A DNA stretch of 64,000 nucleotides from Macrotis lagotis. Taxonomy: Eukaryota; Chordata; Mammalia; Peramelemorphia; Peramelidae. Below the pieces are notes generated by a model. It was not told the DNA's origin. It ran no database searches and saw nothing but the letters and a program-made list of their open reading frames with translations. Location of the stretch: assembly GCF_037893015.1 (NCBI RefSeq), contig NC_133663.1, positions 226,211,199-226,275,198 of the forward strand, written 5' to 3'. The translations under genes and the position numbers were made by a program. Shown here piece by piece: positions 1 to 10,129 of the stretch. The first letter of the stretch is position 1. Each line of letters starts with the position of its first letter.

Positions 1-240
1 TACATATTATTGTTCAGTCATTTCAGTTGTATTCAACTCTTTGCAACCACATTTGAAGTTTTCTGGAGCAGTTTGCCATTTCCTTCCCCAACTCATTTTA
101 TAGAAGAAGAAACTAAGGCCAACAGGGTTAAATGACTTTACCAGGGTCACACAGCTGGTAAGTATGTCTGAAGCCGGATGGAACTCAGGAAGATGAATGT
201 CTTCCTGCCTCCAGGCTCTGACTCTATCCACTGCATTATT
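1..240 (-). repeat. CORE-SINE with RTE-type 3' tail
   Basis: Read on the minus strand it has the tRNA-like head, then gtgtgaccctggtaaagtca, a CORE region, 'ggaaatggcaaactgctcc', and a tail ending gactgaacaataat. This is the marsupial SINE type whose 3' end matches RTE LINEs. The left end is at the window edge. Confidence 0.8.
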
Positions 241-721
241 TACTAGATATCTAAAATGAAAGAAGGCAGAGAAAAAAGCAAGATAAAACCAAAAGATCTT
301 GACAAGAAAGATCATTGGAATGAATCAATTAAGATGACACTTAATGGGGATATATGTAAAGTCTAAAACCTACTTGCATGATGCATGGAAAGGATACATA
401 AAAGGAGAATAATTAAAACTGCTTCGTGAAAGCTGAGGTAGAAAAAATGTCTAGAGGAGGTGATAGTCAATGTTTAGCACTACTGAGAGGCAAGTAAATA
501 GAGGACAGAAAAAAAAAAGACCACTGCATTTAGAGACTTAAAAAAAGACAATTTGTAGTATTGGAGAGCAACTTCACTCAAGCAGTGAGGTCAGATGCTA
601 GACAGCAAGAGACTGAGAAGAGAGTGGTAGGTAAGGAAAAAGAAACAAGGAATGAATGAATGAATGAGTCACCTTTCCAGGATGCTGGCTATATATAATT
701 TACCATCATTGTCATCTATAA

Positions 722-823
722 AAGAAACTGAAGAGGGAAATGGCAACCCACTCCAATATCTCTGCTAAGAAAACCCTAAATGGCATCATGAAGAGTCAAA
801 TGGGACTGAAAAATAACTAAACA
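722..823 (+). repeat. 3' end of RTE-tailed CORE-SINE
   Basis: Contains gaaatggcaacccactccaa ... gaagagtcaaatgggactgaaaaataactaaaca, the conserved 3' end only; the tRNA-derived head is absent. Another SINE is inserted directly in its tail. Confidence 0.75.
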
Positions 824-978
824 GGAGCGGCTAGGTGGCACAGTAGATAGAGCACCGGCCCTAGAGTCAGGAGGACCTGAGTTCAAATCCAACCTCAGAC
901 ACATAACAACTATCTAGCTGTGTGGCCTTGAGAAAGCCACTTAACCCCATTGCCTTGCAAAAACTGAAAAAAAAATAA
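824..978 (+). repeat. CORE-SINE, A-tailed type, with target-site duplication
   Basis: Head ggctaggtggcacagtagatagagc (A box), gagttcaaatccaacc (B box), body ctgtgtggccttgagaaagccacttaacccc and an A-rich tail. Perfect 13-bp duplications aaataactaaaca flank it (811-823 and 979-991). Confidence 0.9.
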
Positions 979-1016
979 AAATAACTAAACAACATGAAAG
1001 AAATATATATAGCCTA

Positions 1017-1070
1017 GTGGTGGTGGTGGTGGTGTTGTGTGTGTGTGTGTGTGTGTGTATGTGTGTGCCA
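1017..1070 (+). repeat. (GTG)n/(GT)n microsatellite
   Basis: A tandem gtg run passes into a gt run. Confidence 0.95.
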
Positions 1071-2041
1071 AAGACTACACAGGTCATTGATTAATATTTG
1101 ACCTTTAAACACAGAATAACAATTTCAGGGTGAGATATAACATTATTGTCTGATTTTCTTGAAAAAAAATATTATGAACTAATATTAGTTATGAACTTGT
1201 CATAAATTCACAAACTGAGTCATAAAAATATGCACATCATTCATAAACCAAAAAAGGAGAATTTGACATGAAATTGTAAATATATTTAGAGCTATTTAAT
1301 GTATGCATATATTTATGTTTAATATGGTATTAGCAATATTGTCCTGCTTGCCTGTGTCCCCTTCCGAACTTCCTTTAGTTCTCTTCTGGGTATTTTTCTG
1401 GGTATTTTAAAAATATTCATTGATGGCTTTCCTTTCTTTTCTTCTTGTGAGTTTTACTGTTACTTCTCCTCCTCATCTTTCGTCCTTTCCTCAAATAGTC
1501 TTTCCTTGCAACAAATAAAAATAATAAAGCAAAACAGATCATGTTGTATTGATCATGTCTGAAAATGTACGTCTCAATCTTCATCAGTCTATCAGTTCAC
1601 CACCCAAGGGATAGTAGGCATGCCTCTTCATCAGTCTTCTGGAATTATGTTTGGTCATTGCATTAATCAGAGTACTTAAGTCTTTAAAAGTTCTTTTTCT
1701 TTATATGGTTATGACCATTACATAAATAGCTCTCCTAGTTGTGCTTACTTCAATTTGCATCAATTCACACCAGTCTTTAAAGGGTACCCACTTTGTTTCT
1801 AGGTCTTTGCTAAAACAAAAGTGCCTCTATAAATATTTTTGTTCATATTTATTCTTTCCCTGTGTCCTTAATTTCATTGCTCTACAAACTTATTATAGGA
1901 TTATTAATAGACTGGTTTAGGAACTGTTTAGATATTCTATATTGCTTTTCAGAAATGTTAGAACAGTCTGTTTTTGTGCCTCTTTTCCTACACTTTATCC
2001 AAAAATTGGCATTTTTCACATCATCTACAACAATTTGACGA

Positions 2042-2566
2042 GTGGGAGAACATTGCACATAGTAACAACAATATTGTAAGATTTAGTGTGAATAATTTAT
2101 TCTTTTTTTTTAGGTTTTTGCAAGGCAAACTGGGTTAAGTGGCTTGCCCAAGGCCACAAAGCTAGGTAATTATTAAGTGTCTGAGACCGGATTTGAACCC
2201 AGGTACTCCTGACTCGAAGGCCGGTGCTTTATTCACTATGCCACCTAGCCGCCCCTAGTTATTCTTATACTACAATGATCCAAGACAAGGCACTAATACA
2301 TCTCCAGAGAAAGAACTGGTAGAGCCTGAATACAGATCAAAGATAGTTTTTATTTTATTTTCTTGGGATTTTTTTACGTCTGTGTTTTCTTTTATGGCAA
2401 GATTTATGTGAAAAGTGTTTTGTATGACCACATATGTATAACATCAAATTGCTTGCCTTTTCGATGGAGGGAGAAGGGGAGAGAATGTAGAACTTAATAC
2501 TTGAAAAAATGTTTAAATTATTTACCTATGCAATTGAGAAAAATAAAATATTAAATTAAGAAAAAA
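2042..2566 (+). mobile_element. L1 3' end inserted into older L1
   Basis: It starts agaacattgcacatagtaac..., matching the end of marsupial L1 ORF2 and the 3' UTR (ccagagaaagaactggtaga, aaattgcttgccttttcgatggagg), and ends in an A-rich tail. Flanks aacaatttgacga (2029-2041) and aacaatctgatga (2567-2579) look like a 13-bp target duplication with two changes. A SINE interrupts it. Confidence 0.78.
2103..2257 (-). repeat. CORE-SINE, A-tailed type
   Basis: The minus strand reads ggggcggctaggtggcatag...tgtggccttgggcaagccacttaaccc...cctaaaaaaaa, nearly intact. It is inserted in the L1 of 2042-2566; short flanks tttattc/gttattc are a likely duplication. Confidence 0.9.
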
Positions 2567-3154
2567 ACAATCTGATGAGTGTGAGGTGAAAGTTCAATTT
2601 GCTTTCATTTGATATGGAACATTCTTTTATGGTTGTTAATATCTTGAATTTCTTCCTTTCAGTACTACCTATTCATATAGTTTGACTGGTTATACATTGG
2701 GAATTAGTTCTTATATATTTATATCATTTCATATAAATCTTGGTTATCAGACCATTATCAGAGAAATTTGAGTATAGAATTTTTTTTCATTTAACGACTT
2801 CCCTTCTAATTAAATTTCATTGATTTTACTTTTGCAAATATGATTTTATGTAATCAAAATTGTCAGTTTTATCTCCTGCAATCATCTCTATCCTTAGTTT
2901 AGTTAAAAAATGCTTCTATCTGTAGTTGCTAAAGGTATCTTCTTCCATTCTCTTCTAATTTGTTTATGATATGACTTTTTATATAAAGGCCAAGCATCCA
3001 CTTGGATCTCATAATGGAATATGGTGAAATATGTTGGTCTAAACTTAATTTCTACCTTACTGTTTTTCTAATTTTCAATCAATTTTTGTTGAACAGTGAA
3101 TCCTTACTCCAGTACTTGGCATCCTTGAATTTATTGAGCATCATACTACCATAG

Positions 3155-3240
3155 TCATAGGATTATAAAATCACAGATTTAGAGCTGAAAGGGATATCAG
3201 AGAACATTGAATCCAATGTGCTGATTTTATAGATGAATAA
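3155..3240 (+). repeat. MIR/Ther-type SINE fragment
   Basis: Contains ataggattataaaatcacagatttagagctgaaagggat, the conserved start of the 'cagatttagagctggaaggg' marsupial SINE class, truncated after about 85 bp. Confidence 0.55.
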
Positions 3241-3910
3241 CATTGACTTTGGATCTTTTGTAATTAATTTATTCTATTGATCAACTTTTCTATTCTTTAA
3301 CCACTTTTGTTTTGATGATTACTATTTATAGTCTATATTTTTAAATCTGTTACTCATAGGACACCTTCCTTCCCATTTTTTGTTCCTTATTTACCTGTAA
3401 AGTTCCTGTCCTTTTGTTCTACAAATGAATTATATTATTTTGTCTAGTTTTATAAAGTAACACTTTTATGGTTTAATTGATATGGTACTAACTCCCTAAA
3501 TTAAAGTGATACTCTTATAATATTAGCATAGCTCCAAAATGAGAAATTAATTTCTTTCAAATTATTCCTTTATTTCCACAAAGAATATTCTGTAATTACA
3601 CTATAATTCCTGTTTTGGTTGAACCCCCTGGATTTTAGTTATTCTGTAGTAATTTTTAATGGAATTTCTTTTTCAATTGTTAGATTTTTGTTAGTTATAT
3701 ACAGAAAGGCTAATGATTTTGTGGGTTTATTCTATAAACTGCTACCTAATTGTTTTTGTCTATGCAGTATCAAAGATCATAATTGTCTTCTTCTACCTGA
3801 TGGGGATACCTTGAAGCAATTTTTGACCTTATGATTTAAAAGACAATTCCTCTACATTGTAGGCTATTCTCTATTTCTGTGAATCACTTCTGAATATAGA
3901 ATTGTTCTTT

Positions 3911-4130
3911 AGTAGAATATGGTGATTCATACCAATAATTCTTTCTACTGAGAAGGTTGAGGCTGATAGGTAGCACAGGAATACTGGGCTATAGGGGGTA
4001 TCTACTTCAAATCTGGCACCACGGTAAACCTCTGAGAGTGGGGAAACATCAGTCTGCCTGAGGAGGGGCAAATCAGCCCTGACTGAAAATGAAGCAGGTA
4101 CTTCTATCCTAGGTGAGATAAGAAGACCCA
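3911..4130 (+). pseudogene. RN7SL: 7SL (SRP) RNA pseudogene, internally shortened
   Basis: The sequence aligns along 7SL RNA. It opens tggtg...ctactgagaaggttgaggctg (Alu domain: ggtggcg...ctactcgggaggctgagg) and continues tactgggctatag. Then come gcctgaggaggggcaaatcagccctg (7SL: gcctaaggaggggtgaaccggccc) and gaagcaggta (7SL: gagcaggt), and it ends taagaagaccc like the 7SL 3' end (gcgagacccc). Roughly 50 nt before the end are missing. No Pol III termination signal or intact Alu-domain fold is apparent, so it is a retrocopy. Confidence 0.72.
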
Positions 4131-4232
4131 ATATAAAATATTTTTAACTGTATGTACCTGATTTATTCATTCAATAAGCATTTATGAAGCACCCATGAAA
4201 TTCCACAAACTACACTAGATGTTTGGAAATAC

Positions 4233-4234
4233 AA

Positions 4235-4269
<35 letters not shown>
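4233..4269 (+). repeat. (AC)n microsatellite
   Basis: Uninterrupted ca repeat just upstream of the VEGFD exon at 4438. Confidence 0.95.
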
Positions 4270-4274
<5 letters not shown>

Positions 4275-4437
4275 GTCAAGTAGTTTATTGAGTTCCTTCA
4301 ATTGAGATCCCTTTATTTCTAATGATGAAATATTGGCTAAAGACAAATTATTTAAGTGTGCAAAATGTTTCCTATCTGCTTGAATGATTATTTCTGTAAA
4401 CATCTAAAATTAATTCATTATTGTTATTTTTTCATAG

Positions 4438-4538
4438 TTGTCCCAATACCAAGAAAGTCTGTCTGGGTGAATTAACCTGGGATAGCAATAAATGCAAGTG
4501 TGTCACACAGGAAGAGAGTCCTCTCAATGGGATGGAAG
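4438..4538 (+). CDS. VEGFD: VEGFD coding exon (third from last)
   Basis: The acceptor is ...tttcatag and the donor is gaag/gtaatg. The exon starts with one base completing a codon and ends with one base of the next, which pairs with AG of the following exon to give Glu. It encodes the start of the C-terminal propeptide, with Cys residues in the order C-x6-C-x10-C-x-C around WDSNKCKC. The left segment (CPNTKKVCLGEL) is less like the human counterpart (CSHSKKLCPIDM) than the rest. Confidence 0.93.
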
Positions 4539-6289
4539 GTAATGATGACATTAGTAACCATATAAACTTTTTTCTCTTTGCTTCTTCAACTTACAGATAG
4601 TATATAGGGTCCTATAAAAATAGTCTCTGTTATTGGAAAGTATTCTTCCATGAAAAACATTTCAAAATGAAATACTATAGACCTCAGTTACCTGAGACAG
4701 CCATGCCCATTTCAAGAGGCATATAGAGCATTGTTGACTTCCTGGTTTCTCTCAAACTTGCCAGTAACCTGTAAAAACAGAAAACAACAAGAAACAGCAG
4801 TAATTATGAAAAAAGTTAAATTAAATGTAAAATATTAATACTGAGAATTGGGAATAACATAATATAGGCCATCCTCCTAGCTTATAAACCAGGGGTTTTT
4901 GCCCTAAAACATTTGGCTATAAAATTCATGTCTTTCAGGTTTGGCATAGTGCTCTATAGAAGCTGGTACTTCATAAATATTTGTTGATTAATTAATAACC
5001 ATTTCAGTGTTTGGGGTTTGAATTCCCAAAGATACTTGATGTGCCATAGAAAAAAGAAAGAAAAAATGGTCATACAATTTGAGCAATGTATTTTATCAAA
5101 GACCTGCATAAGAATAGGAAAGATTCAACTTAAAGATATCTGCTTCAGAAATCCAAAATAATCAACAGTCTGTCAAGTTATTTGTGCCTTGATAATAATG
5201 ATGATAAAAAGATCACTACCTGTGTTGTTCACTTGTCCCCAAAGAGGTATGAATTCAAAAAGAGCAGGAGGTAATATCATATGTACGTTTCCAAATTCTT
5301 CCAAACTTGGCACAGTGCTCTGCACACAATTGGTGTTTCATAAATATTTATTGTTGAATTAATACTAAATTGATGGAAGAAGTATTCTCTAATATTCTAA
5401 ATGTTTATAAAACTAATGTAAAAGGGAAAATGAACTGAAAAGACTTGAAATGAATAAGCTGGCTTAGTACTCCATCCTATACTTTCCTTTACAATATTTA
5501 CCATGTTTAGATTGTACTCCTTTTGCTTCTTAGAATATCAAGGTAAACACTATATGCCATTTCCACAGAGCCCTTCCTGATTCTCTCATCTGTTAGTGCT
5601 TACTACTTTCCCCTCAAATTATACTGTATGTATTTACCTATGGGGCAGCTAGGATAGAGTGATGGGCCTGGGGATCAGAAAAACTCATCTATCTCCCTGA
5701 GTTCAAATCTAGACTTAGATATTTACTATGTGACCCCAAGCAAGTCATTTAACCCTGATTGCCTCTGTTTCTTCATCTATAAAATGATCTGGAAAAGGAA
5801 ATGATAAACCTCTCTAGTATTTTTGTCAAGAAAATCCCAAATGGGGTCACAAAGAGTCAGAAGGGACTGAAAAAGATAAAATAACAACAAAAAATATTTA
5901 TCTGTAAACATTTGTTTAGATTTATCTACTACATGTTCTAGTTCCTCAGTAGATGCAAGTACCTTAGGGGCAGCAACTGTGTTTTCTTGGGCATTGCATC
6001 CCCAATATCTCTATAGTCCCTTGAACAAAATTAATGTTTTACAAATTAATAGTTAGATTAATTAATGCTTGTTGGATCGATCCATTCTCATATTCATTGT
6101 TTTATTTGTGATTCTAAAAATGACTATAGAATTTACTGTCAAAAGACAGCCAAAAACCTAAACCCAAACACTGTGAAATCTCATATTCTTTATACCTTCC
6201 AGCCAATTGTATAATTTTAAAGATGTGGATTTCTATAGATCATGTCCACAAAAGCCTTCTTGTTTTCCTCTTCATATGTCCAAGAAAAA

Positions 6290-6336
<47 letters not shown>

Positions 6337-8711
6337 AATTCTCTTAACCATATTAAAGAGATGGGAAAACAGGAAAATGGTCAAGTAGTTTTTATATTCT
6401 TCCAGTTAAGGTAACAATGGCGTCTAAGATTACCTCTGTTTTTGTTATCTTCCTTTCTTTCCCTCTATCTAGAGAAAAGATTTCTCAATACCTTCATAAT
6501 TGAGTCATTTTAACAGGGACCTCCTTTCTCTATAGTTGGTTTAATTAATCAACATGTATTTATTAAACAACATGTGTTAGAAATACAAAAAAAAGAAAAA
6601 AATTTGTATTCTATAGGAGGCATTTAGTCCGGTCAGGATTATTTCCCCTTCCCACAAATCCCCCCAAAACCATTATAGTAGAGTCTAAGGAAAAGATCTT
6701 TATGGGTCTTTTCCAATTTTTCCATTTATTTGTTGTTCATAAGGTTAATAATCAGATGGACAAACATTTCATTAGGTAGTTATATCCCCTTAACTACACA
6801 GAAAGGTAAATATAGTACTTCCTCAAGGAAATCAGCTTCTGATGGGGAGAAAACATAAGTAACTAGGTATATACAAGATATATACAAAACATGGGGCAGC
6901 TAGGTGGTATAGTGGATAAAGCACTGGCCCTGGAGTTAGGAGTACCTGGGTTCAAATCCAGTCTCAGACACTTAATAATTACCTAGCTGTGTGGCCTTGG
7001 GCAAGCTACTTAACCCCGTTTGCCTTGCAAAAAAAACTAAAAAAAAGATATATACAAAACAGATAAAAGATAATCTTAGAAAAATATTAATAGCTGGAGG
7101 AGTTGACTGGGGAGAGACTAAAACAAGACTTAAGATGAGTCTTGAAGGAGTGAGGACATTGCAGGAATGGGGAGACTACCAATGCAAAAGCAGTTGTAAG
7201 AGATAGAGTGTCATAGATATAAAGAACAGCAAATAGGTGACTACAGCAGGTTTATAGAGTGTTCAGAAGAAAGAATAAGAAAACCAAAAAAATAGGAAGG
7301 AGTCAGATTTTGAAAAGTTTTGAATGCCAAAGAAAGGAGTTTACATGCTTATTGAGTAGTGGGATGGCATGGTCATAGTAAGTACTAACTAATAAGGACC
7401 TGTGTCACAACTTGAATTCGGGCCTTTTGGTTTCAAGACTGGAATCTTTCCATTGGTTAATTTAAAGTGAGCATGTTTGTATTTTAAGAGCTCAATGTAA
7501 ATAACAAACAAACCAAGGAATTCATACTGCAAATATTCTATCCCCATCTTTCTCCTCCTGCTTAGAGCTCTCCCATCTTCAGGAACTGGCTATTTGTGGG
7601 CCACACAGGAAGTTTGATGAAGACCGCTGTGAATGTGTCTGTAAAATGCCTTGTCCTGATGATCTCATTCAGAACCCAGAGAACTGCAGTTGCTTTAAAT
7701 GCCAAGAAAGTCTGGAAAGTTGTTGTCAGAAACAAAAAATATTCCATTCAGATACCTGCAGGTAAGTATTTTCCATGACTGGCATGGTTTTTAAGTAGTC
7801 TTTAAAGCAACTGTTCTTTTAATTGGGTTGTACTTCTTGACTCAGTGTTTTCTCATTAACTGAGAAGCAGCCATAGGCTAGCCTTGGAACCAGGAAGACA
7901 TGGGTTCAAATCCTACATTTGTTGGCTGCATAGCCTGGCAACTCTGAGCAAATAATTTAACTTCACAGAGTATTAGACAATTTTTTAGGATTACTAGTTG
8001 TGTCAATTTTTTTTCAATCTCTGCCACTATGTAGATATTTATATAGGCTTTTAGAACATCACTAATTGCAATTAGTAATCAGGATTTTAATCCTTGAAGG
8101 GAATAACTTCTCAGATCCCTATCAATGTACTGAATTGAGAAACCAAAAAAACTTTATCCAATTTATTTTTAATTCTAAATCTGCAGAATAGGCTAGGTTT
8201 GTATAAACAGATAATTGATGATTAAATACTTGAAAAATCATTGGCTTGTTTCCAGGTATTAAAGTGCTTTAATTCTTCCAAACTTTTTTTAAGGGAAGGA
8301 GAGCTAATTGATTCATATTATAAAACAACAAATGATAAAAATGAGTAGACCAGATTGTTAGAACGTATTGCTTCTGAAGTATCTTAGTCTGAATACTCAG
8401 AGCTTAGATATTAATATTTTAGACAAGTATGTGGCAAATACATAATGAAAAATGGAAGTTCGAAAAAGTAAAAGAATTTTTTTTTAAATTAGGCAGCAAG
8501 AAGCTTCAACTAGTTATTTGATTCCTTGGAGCATAGACTTTGATCCTGAGTAATCATGGCTCTTATTTTCTTTTTCATTAACAGCTGTGAGGACAGATGC
8601 CCTTTTCATACCAGACCATGTATAAATGCAAAACCAATGTGCATGAGGCACTGCCGCTTTCTAAGAGACAAAAAAGGCCCCCATGGGCTCCATGGCAGAG
8701 AAAATCCTTGA
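4438..8711 (+). CDS. VEGFD: VEGFD (FIGF), 3' part: last three coding exons
   Basis: Vascular endothelial growth factor D is a secreted, proteolytically processed ligand of VEGFR-3 (and VEGFR-2) that drives lymphatic and blood vessel growth. The three exons (4438-4538, 7566-7761, 8585-8711) keep phase across both introns, have GT/AG ends, and encode the Cys-rich C-terminal propeptide. They read WDSNKCKCVTQEESP, then FDEDRCECVCKMPCPDDLIQ, then CEDRCPFHTRPC, and end HGRENP-stop. These match the C-terminal domain of human VEGF-D (BR3P-like CxCxC repeats) nearly residue for residue. The receptor-binding VEGF homology domain and signal peptide lie on exons left of the window, so the gene is partial here only because the window starts inside it. 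The very similar VEGFC is excluded because its tail has more repeats and a different ending. PIGA follows head-to-tail about 12 kb downstream, as in human. Exon matches are seen directly; function is taken from the family. Confidence 0.96.
4895..5360 (+). repeat. L2-type LINE 3' end fragments
   Basis: Two pieces end like L2: ggcatagtgctctatagaag...cttcataaatatttgttga (about 4944-4990) and ggcacagtgctctgcacaca...tttcataaatatttattgttgaat (about 5310-5360). The sequence between is unassigned. Confidence 0.5.
5470..6095 (+). mobile_element. L2-type LINE 3' end, interrupted by SINE
   Basis: ccacagagcccttcctgattctctcatc before the SINE, and cctcagtagatgcaagtaccttaggggcagcaactgtgttt ... aatgcttgttgga after it, follow the L2 3' end. 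Confidence 0.6.
5642..5889 (+). repeat. CORE-SINE with RTE-type tail
   Basis: ggggcagctaggatagagtg head, gagttcaaatctag B box, ggaaaaggaaatgataaacc and gagtcagaagggactgaaaa tail with aacaacaaaa end. Flanks tatttacctat and tatttatctgt are probably a diverged target duplication in the L2. Confidence 0.8.
6294..6334 (+). repeat. (TG)n microsatellite
   Basis: Uninterrupted tg repeat in the VEGFD intron. Confidence 0.95.
6540..7440 (+). repeat. Long ancient dispersed repeat, interrupted by SINE
   Basis: It starts like the common mammalian dispersed sequence 'atcaacatgtatttattaaa' and continues after the SINE with ggagagactaaaacaagact...gatgagtcttgaaggag...ttttgaatgccaaag...gggatggcatggtcatag. 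Several other copies occur in this window. I could not assign a family. Confidence 0.5.
6892..7045 (+). repeat. Young CORE-SINE with perfect 16-bp target duplication
   Basis: tggggcagctaggtggtatag...ccttgggcaagctacttaac...gccttgcaaaaaaaactaaaaaa. Identical flanks agatatatacaaaaca lie at 6876-6891 and 7046-7061, consistent with L1-type integration and recent age. Confidence 0.93.
7566..7761 (+). CDS. VEGFD: VEGFD coding exon (penultimate)
   Basis: Polypyrimidine acceptor ...ctgcttag and consensus donor tgcag/gtaagt. The 196-nt exon encodes the densest Cys block of the VEGF-D propeptide, with CGPHRKFDEDRCECVC, NCSCFKC and ESLESCCQKQ in order. It ends two bases into a Ser codon that is completed by the last exon. 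Confidence 0.95.
7868..7995 (+). repeat. MIR-type SINE fragment
   Basis: ctagccttggaaccaggaagacatgggttcaaatcctac...caactctgagcaaataatttaact follows the MIR/CORE pattern, degraded. Confidence 0.6.
8585..8711 (+). CDS. VEGFD: VEGFD last coding exon and stop
   Basis: Acceptor ...tcattaacag. The exon encodes S-CEDRCPFHTRPC-x6-C-x3-HCRFLRDKKG and ends ENP-TGA (stop 8709-8711), matching the human C-terminus, which ends RKNP. The short basic tail is the least conserved part. Confidence 0.95.
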
Positions 8712-9240
8712 TATGATTTTTATCTCTCTTCTAACCCCTATCTTTTGGGCTGCTTTGCCAAATTGCTGTCACTTTCCAAGTGCTGGTAAAAATGAGTCAA
8801 CATTGACTTCACTTAGCAAAAGTGAAATTAGCCCACATTTATTTATTATATTAAATAAGCTTCCAGGAATAGATTCACTGGGACACTAGTAATTGTCCAC
8901 TGCCAGAGGATGCTTATGAAGGTGAAGGACTGGAGAAGGTGCCTATGGAAGGTTTTTTGTTTTTTACATGGAACAAGATGGATAGTTTGCAATGGGGTGG
9001 TGGTCACTAAATAAAAATAATGACTTTTTAAGTAGGTTTTAAGGAAAATGGACAAAACCTTCGCTAACTGCAATTCCTGTGAAATATTCTGATTCTCTCT
9101 TGTATAGAATTTGATTTGTAATATGTTCAGCACTGACTTTTTGATCCACTGTTCAGCTTTGATTATTGAGTTTGTTGAACTACTGTCTGATGTATCATAT
9201 TTAAATATATGTAAATAAATAAATGCATCAGTTATTCAAG
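8712..9240 (+). other. VEGFD: VEGFD 3' UTR with polyadenylation signals
   Basis: Non-coding sequence follows the VEGFD stop. Overlapping AATAAA hexamers at 9214-9219 and 9218-9223 are the first good signals downstream, so cleavage is inferred at about 9235-9250, giving a UTR of roughly 0.5 kb. ORFs in this stretch are chance. Confidence 0.7.
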
Positions 9241-9302
9241 CTACATATTCTCATGTATTAGAGAAATCGTCCTAGTTCTAAAATAAGGCAAATGAACTAG
9301 AT

Positions 9303-9467
9303 TTGGGGTTCTTAATCTTTTCCATGTCATAATTCCCTTTGGTAATTTGGTAAGGCCTATGGACCCTTCTCAAAATGGTTTTTATAGGATAACAAAGGAA
9401 ACCAGCTATTTTGAAATGTAGTTATGAATTTTTTTTAAGTTCACAGATCCCAGGTTAAGAACCCCTG
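9303..9467 (+). mobile_element. Non-autonomous hAT-type DNA transposon (MITE)
   Basis: About 165 bp with imperfect terminal inverted repeats: ggggttcttaatcttttcc at the left, and ccaggttaagaacccctg at the right whose complement begins caggggttcttaacctgg. No coding capacity. The ends resemble hAT/Charlie-type elements. The 8-bp target duplication is not clear. Confidence 0.6.
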
Positions 9468-10129
9468 GTTTAGTTCATCTCTTAGGGCTATGATTCTATG
9501 ATGCAATACTATTCTACCCCAGCTGTCACAACAAAGATAAGTATATGTTTAGTTACTCAATTTTCTTTTGGATTTGTCATCTTTTTTATTTTTTGCTCCC
9601 CTACTTCTTCCCTAAGCAGTGGCAAGCATTTAAAGTTTACCTATAACAATTGTGAAATGAGGGAAGAGATATATTAAATAGTAAACTCATTGAATCAGAG
9701 GTAAAAAGTGGTGAAATACTATAAGAAGGTATGCATCTGAGGATTTGTGAAATTTTTCTATTCTAAGGACCAGAGGGTATTGACCAAAATATGAGGATCC
9801 CATTACCTAAAGAATAAGTTGGTTCTTTTCCTAGTTAAACTTATTCTAGGACAAATCTGGTTAACAAGTACAAGAAAGATTAAGTAGTATTGCTTCTTCC
9901 AACAGACAGATGGATTTATCGTAATTCTGAGCTAGATGTCCTTGAGGACAAATTTGTAGGATTTCTTCCATTTCTTTTTTAACTTCCTATACTGCCTCTT
10001 TCCACAAAGGTAACTCGATAAATGTTGATGTAGTAATTTATTCCATTAAATAAGACATGGAAAGATTTATAAAGGGTGTGATTGACGTAATCATAAAAGT
10101 TAATGTTTAAATTTCTCAAAATAATATCA

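Larger units (their letters stand above)
1320..3830 (-). mobile_element. Old L1, 3' part of ORF2 and 3' end, antisense
   Basis: Read on the minus strand the sequence follows the marsupial L1 ORF2 C-terminal region to the 3' end. Recognisable blocks include the antisense of 'ctctgataatggtct' (about 2750), 'atttatagaggcac' (about 1820) and 'gaattgatgcaaattgaagt' (about 1760). It is heavily diverged, with no intact ORF, and is split by a younger + strand L1 at 2042-2566. Confidence 0.7.

Noticed and set aside
4895-4960. Possible hAT-type end 'ccaggggtttttgccct'
   Set aside because: No matching inverted end within a few hundred bases, so it is insufficient for a transposon call.
7562-7778. Overlapping ORFs in both directions at the VEGFD penultimate exon
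   Set aside because: They are other-frame shadows of the real exon, which reads in a third frame with the Cys-rich VEGF-D propeptide.
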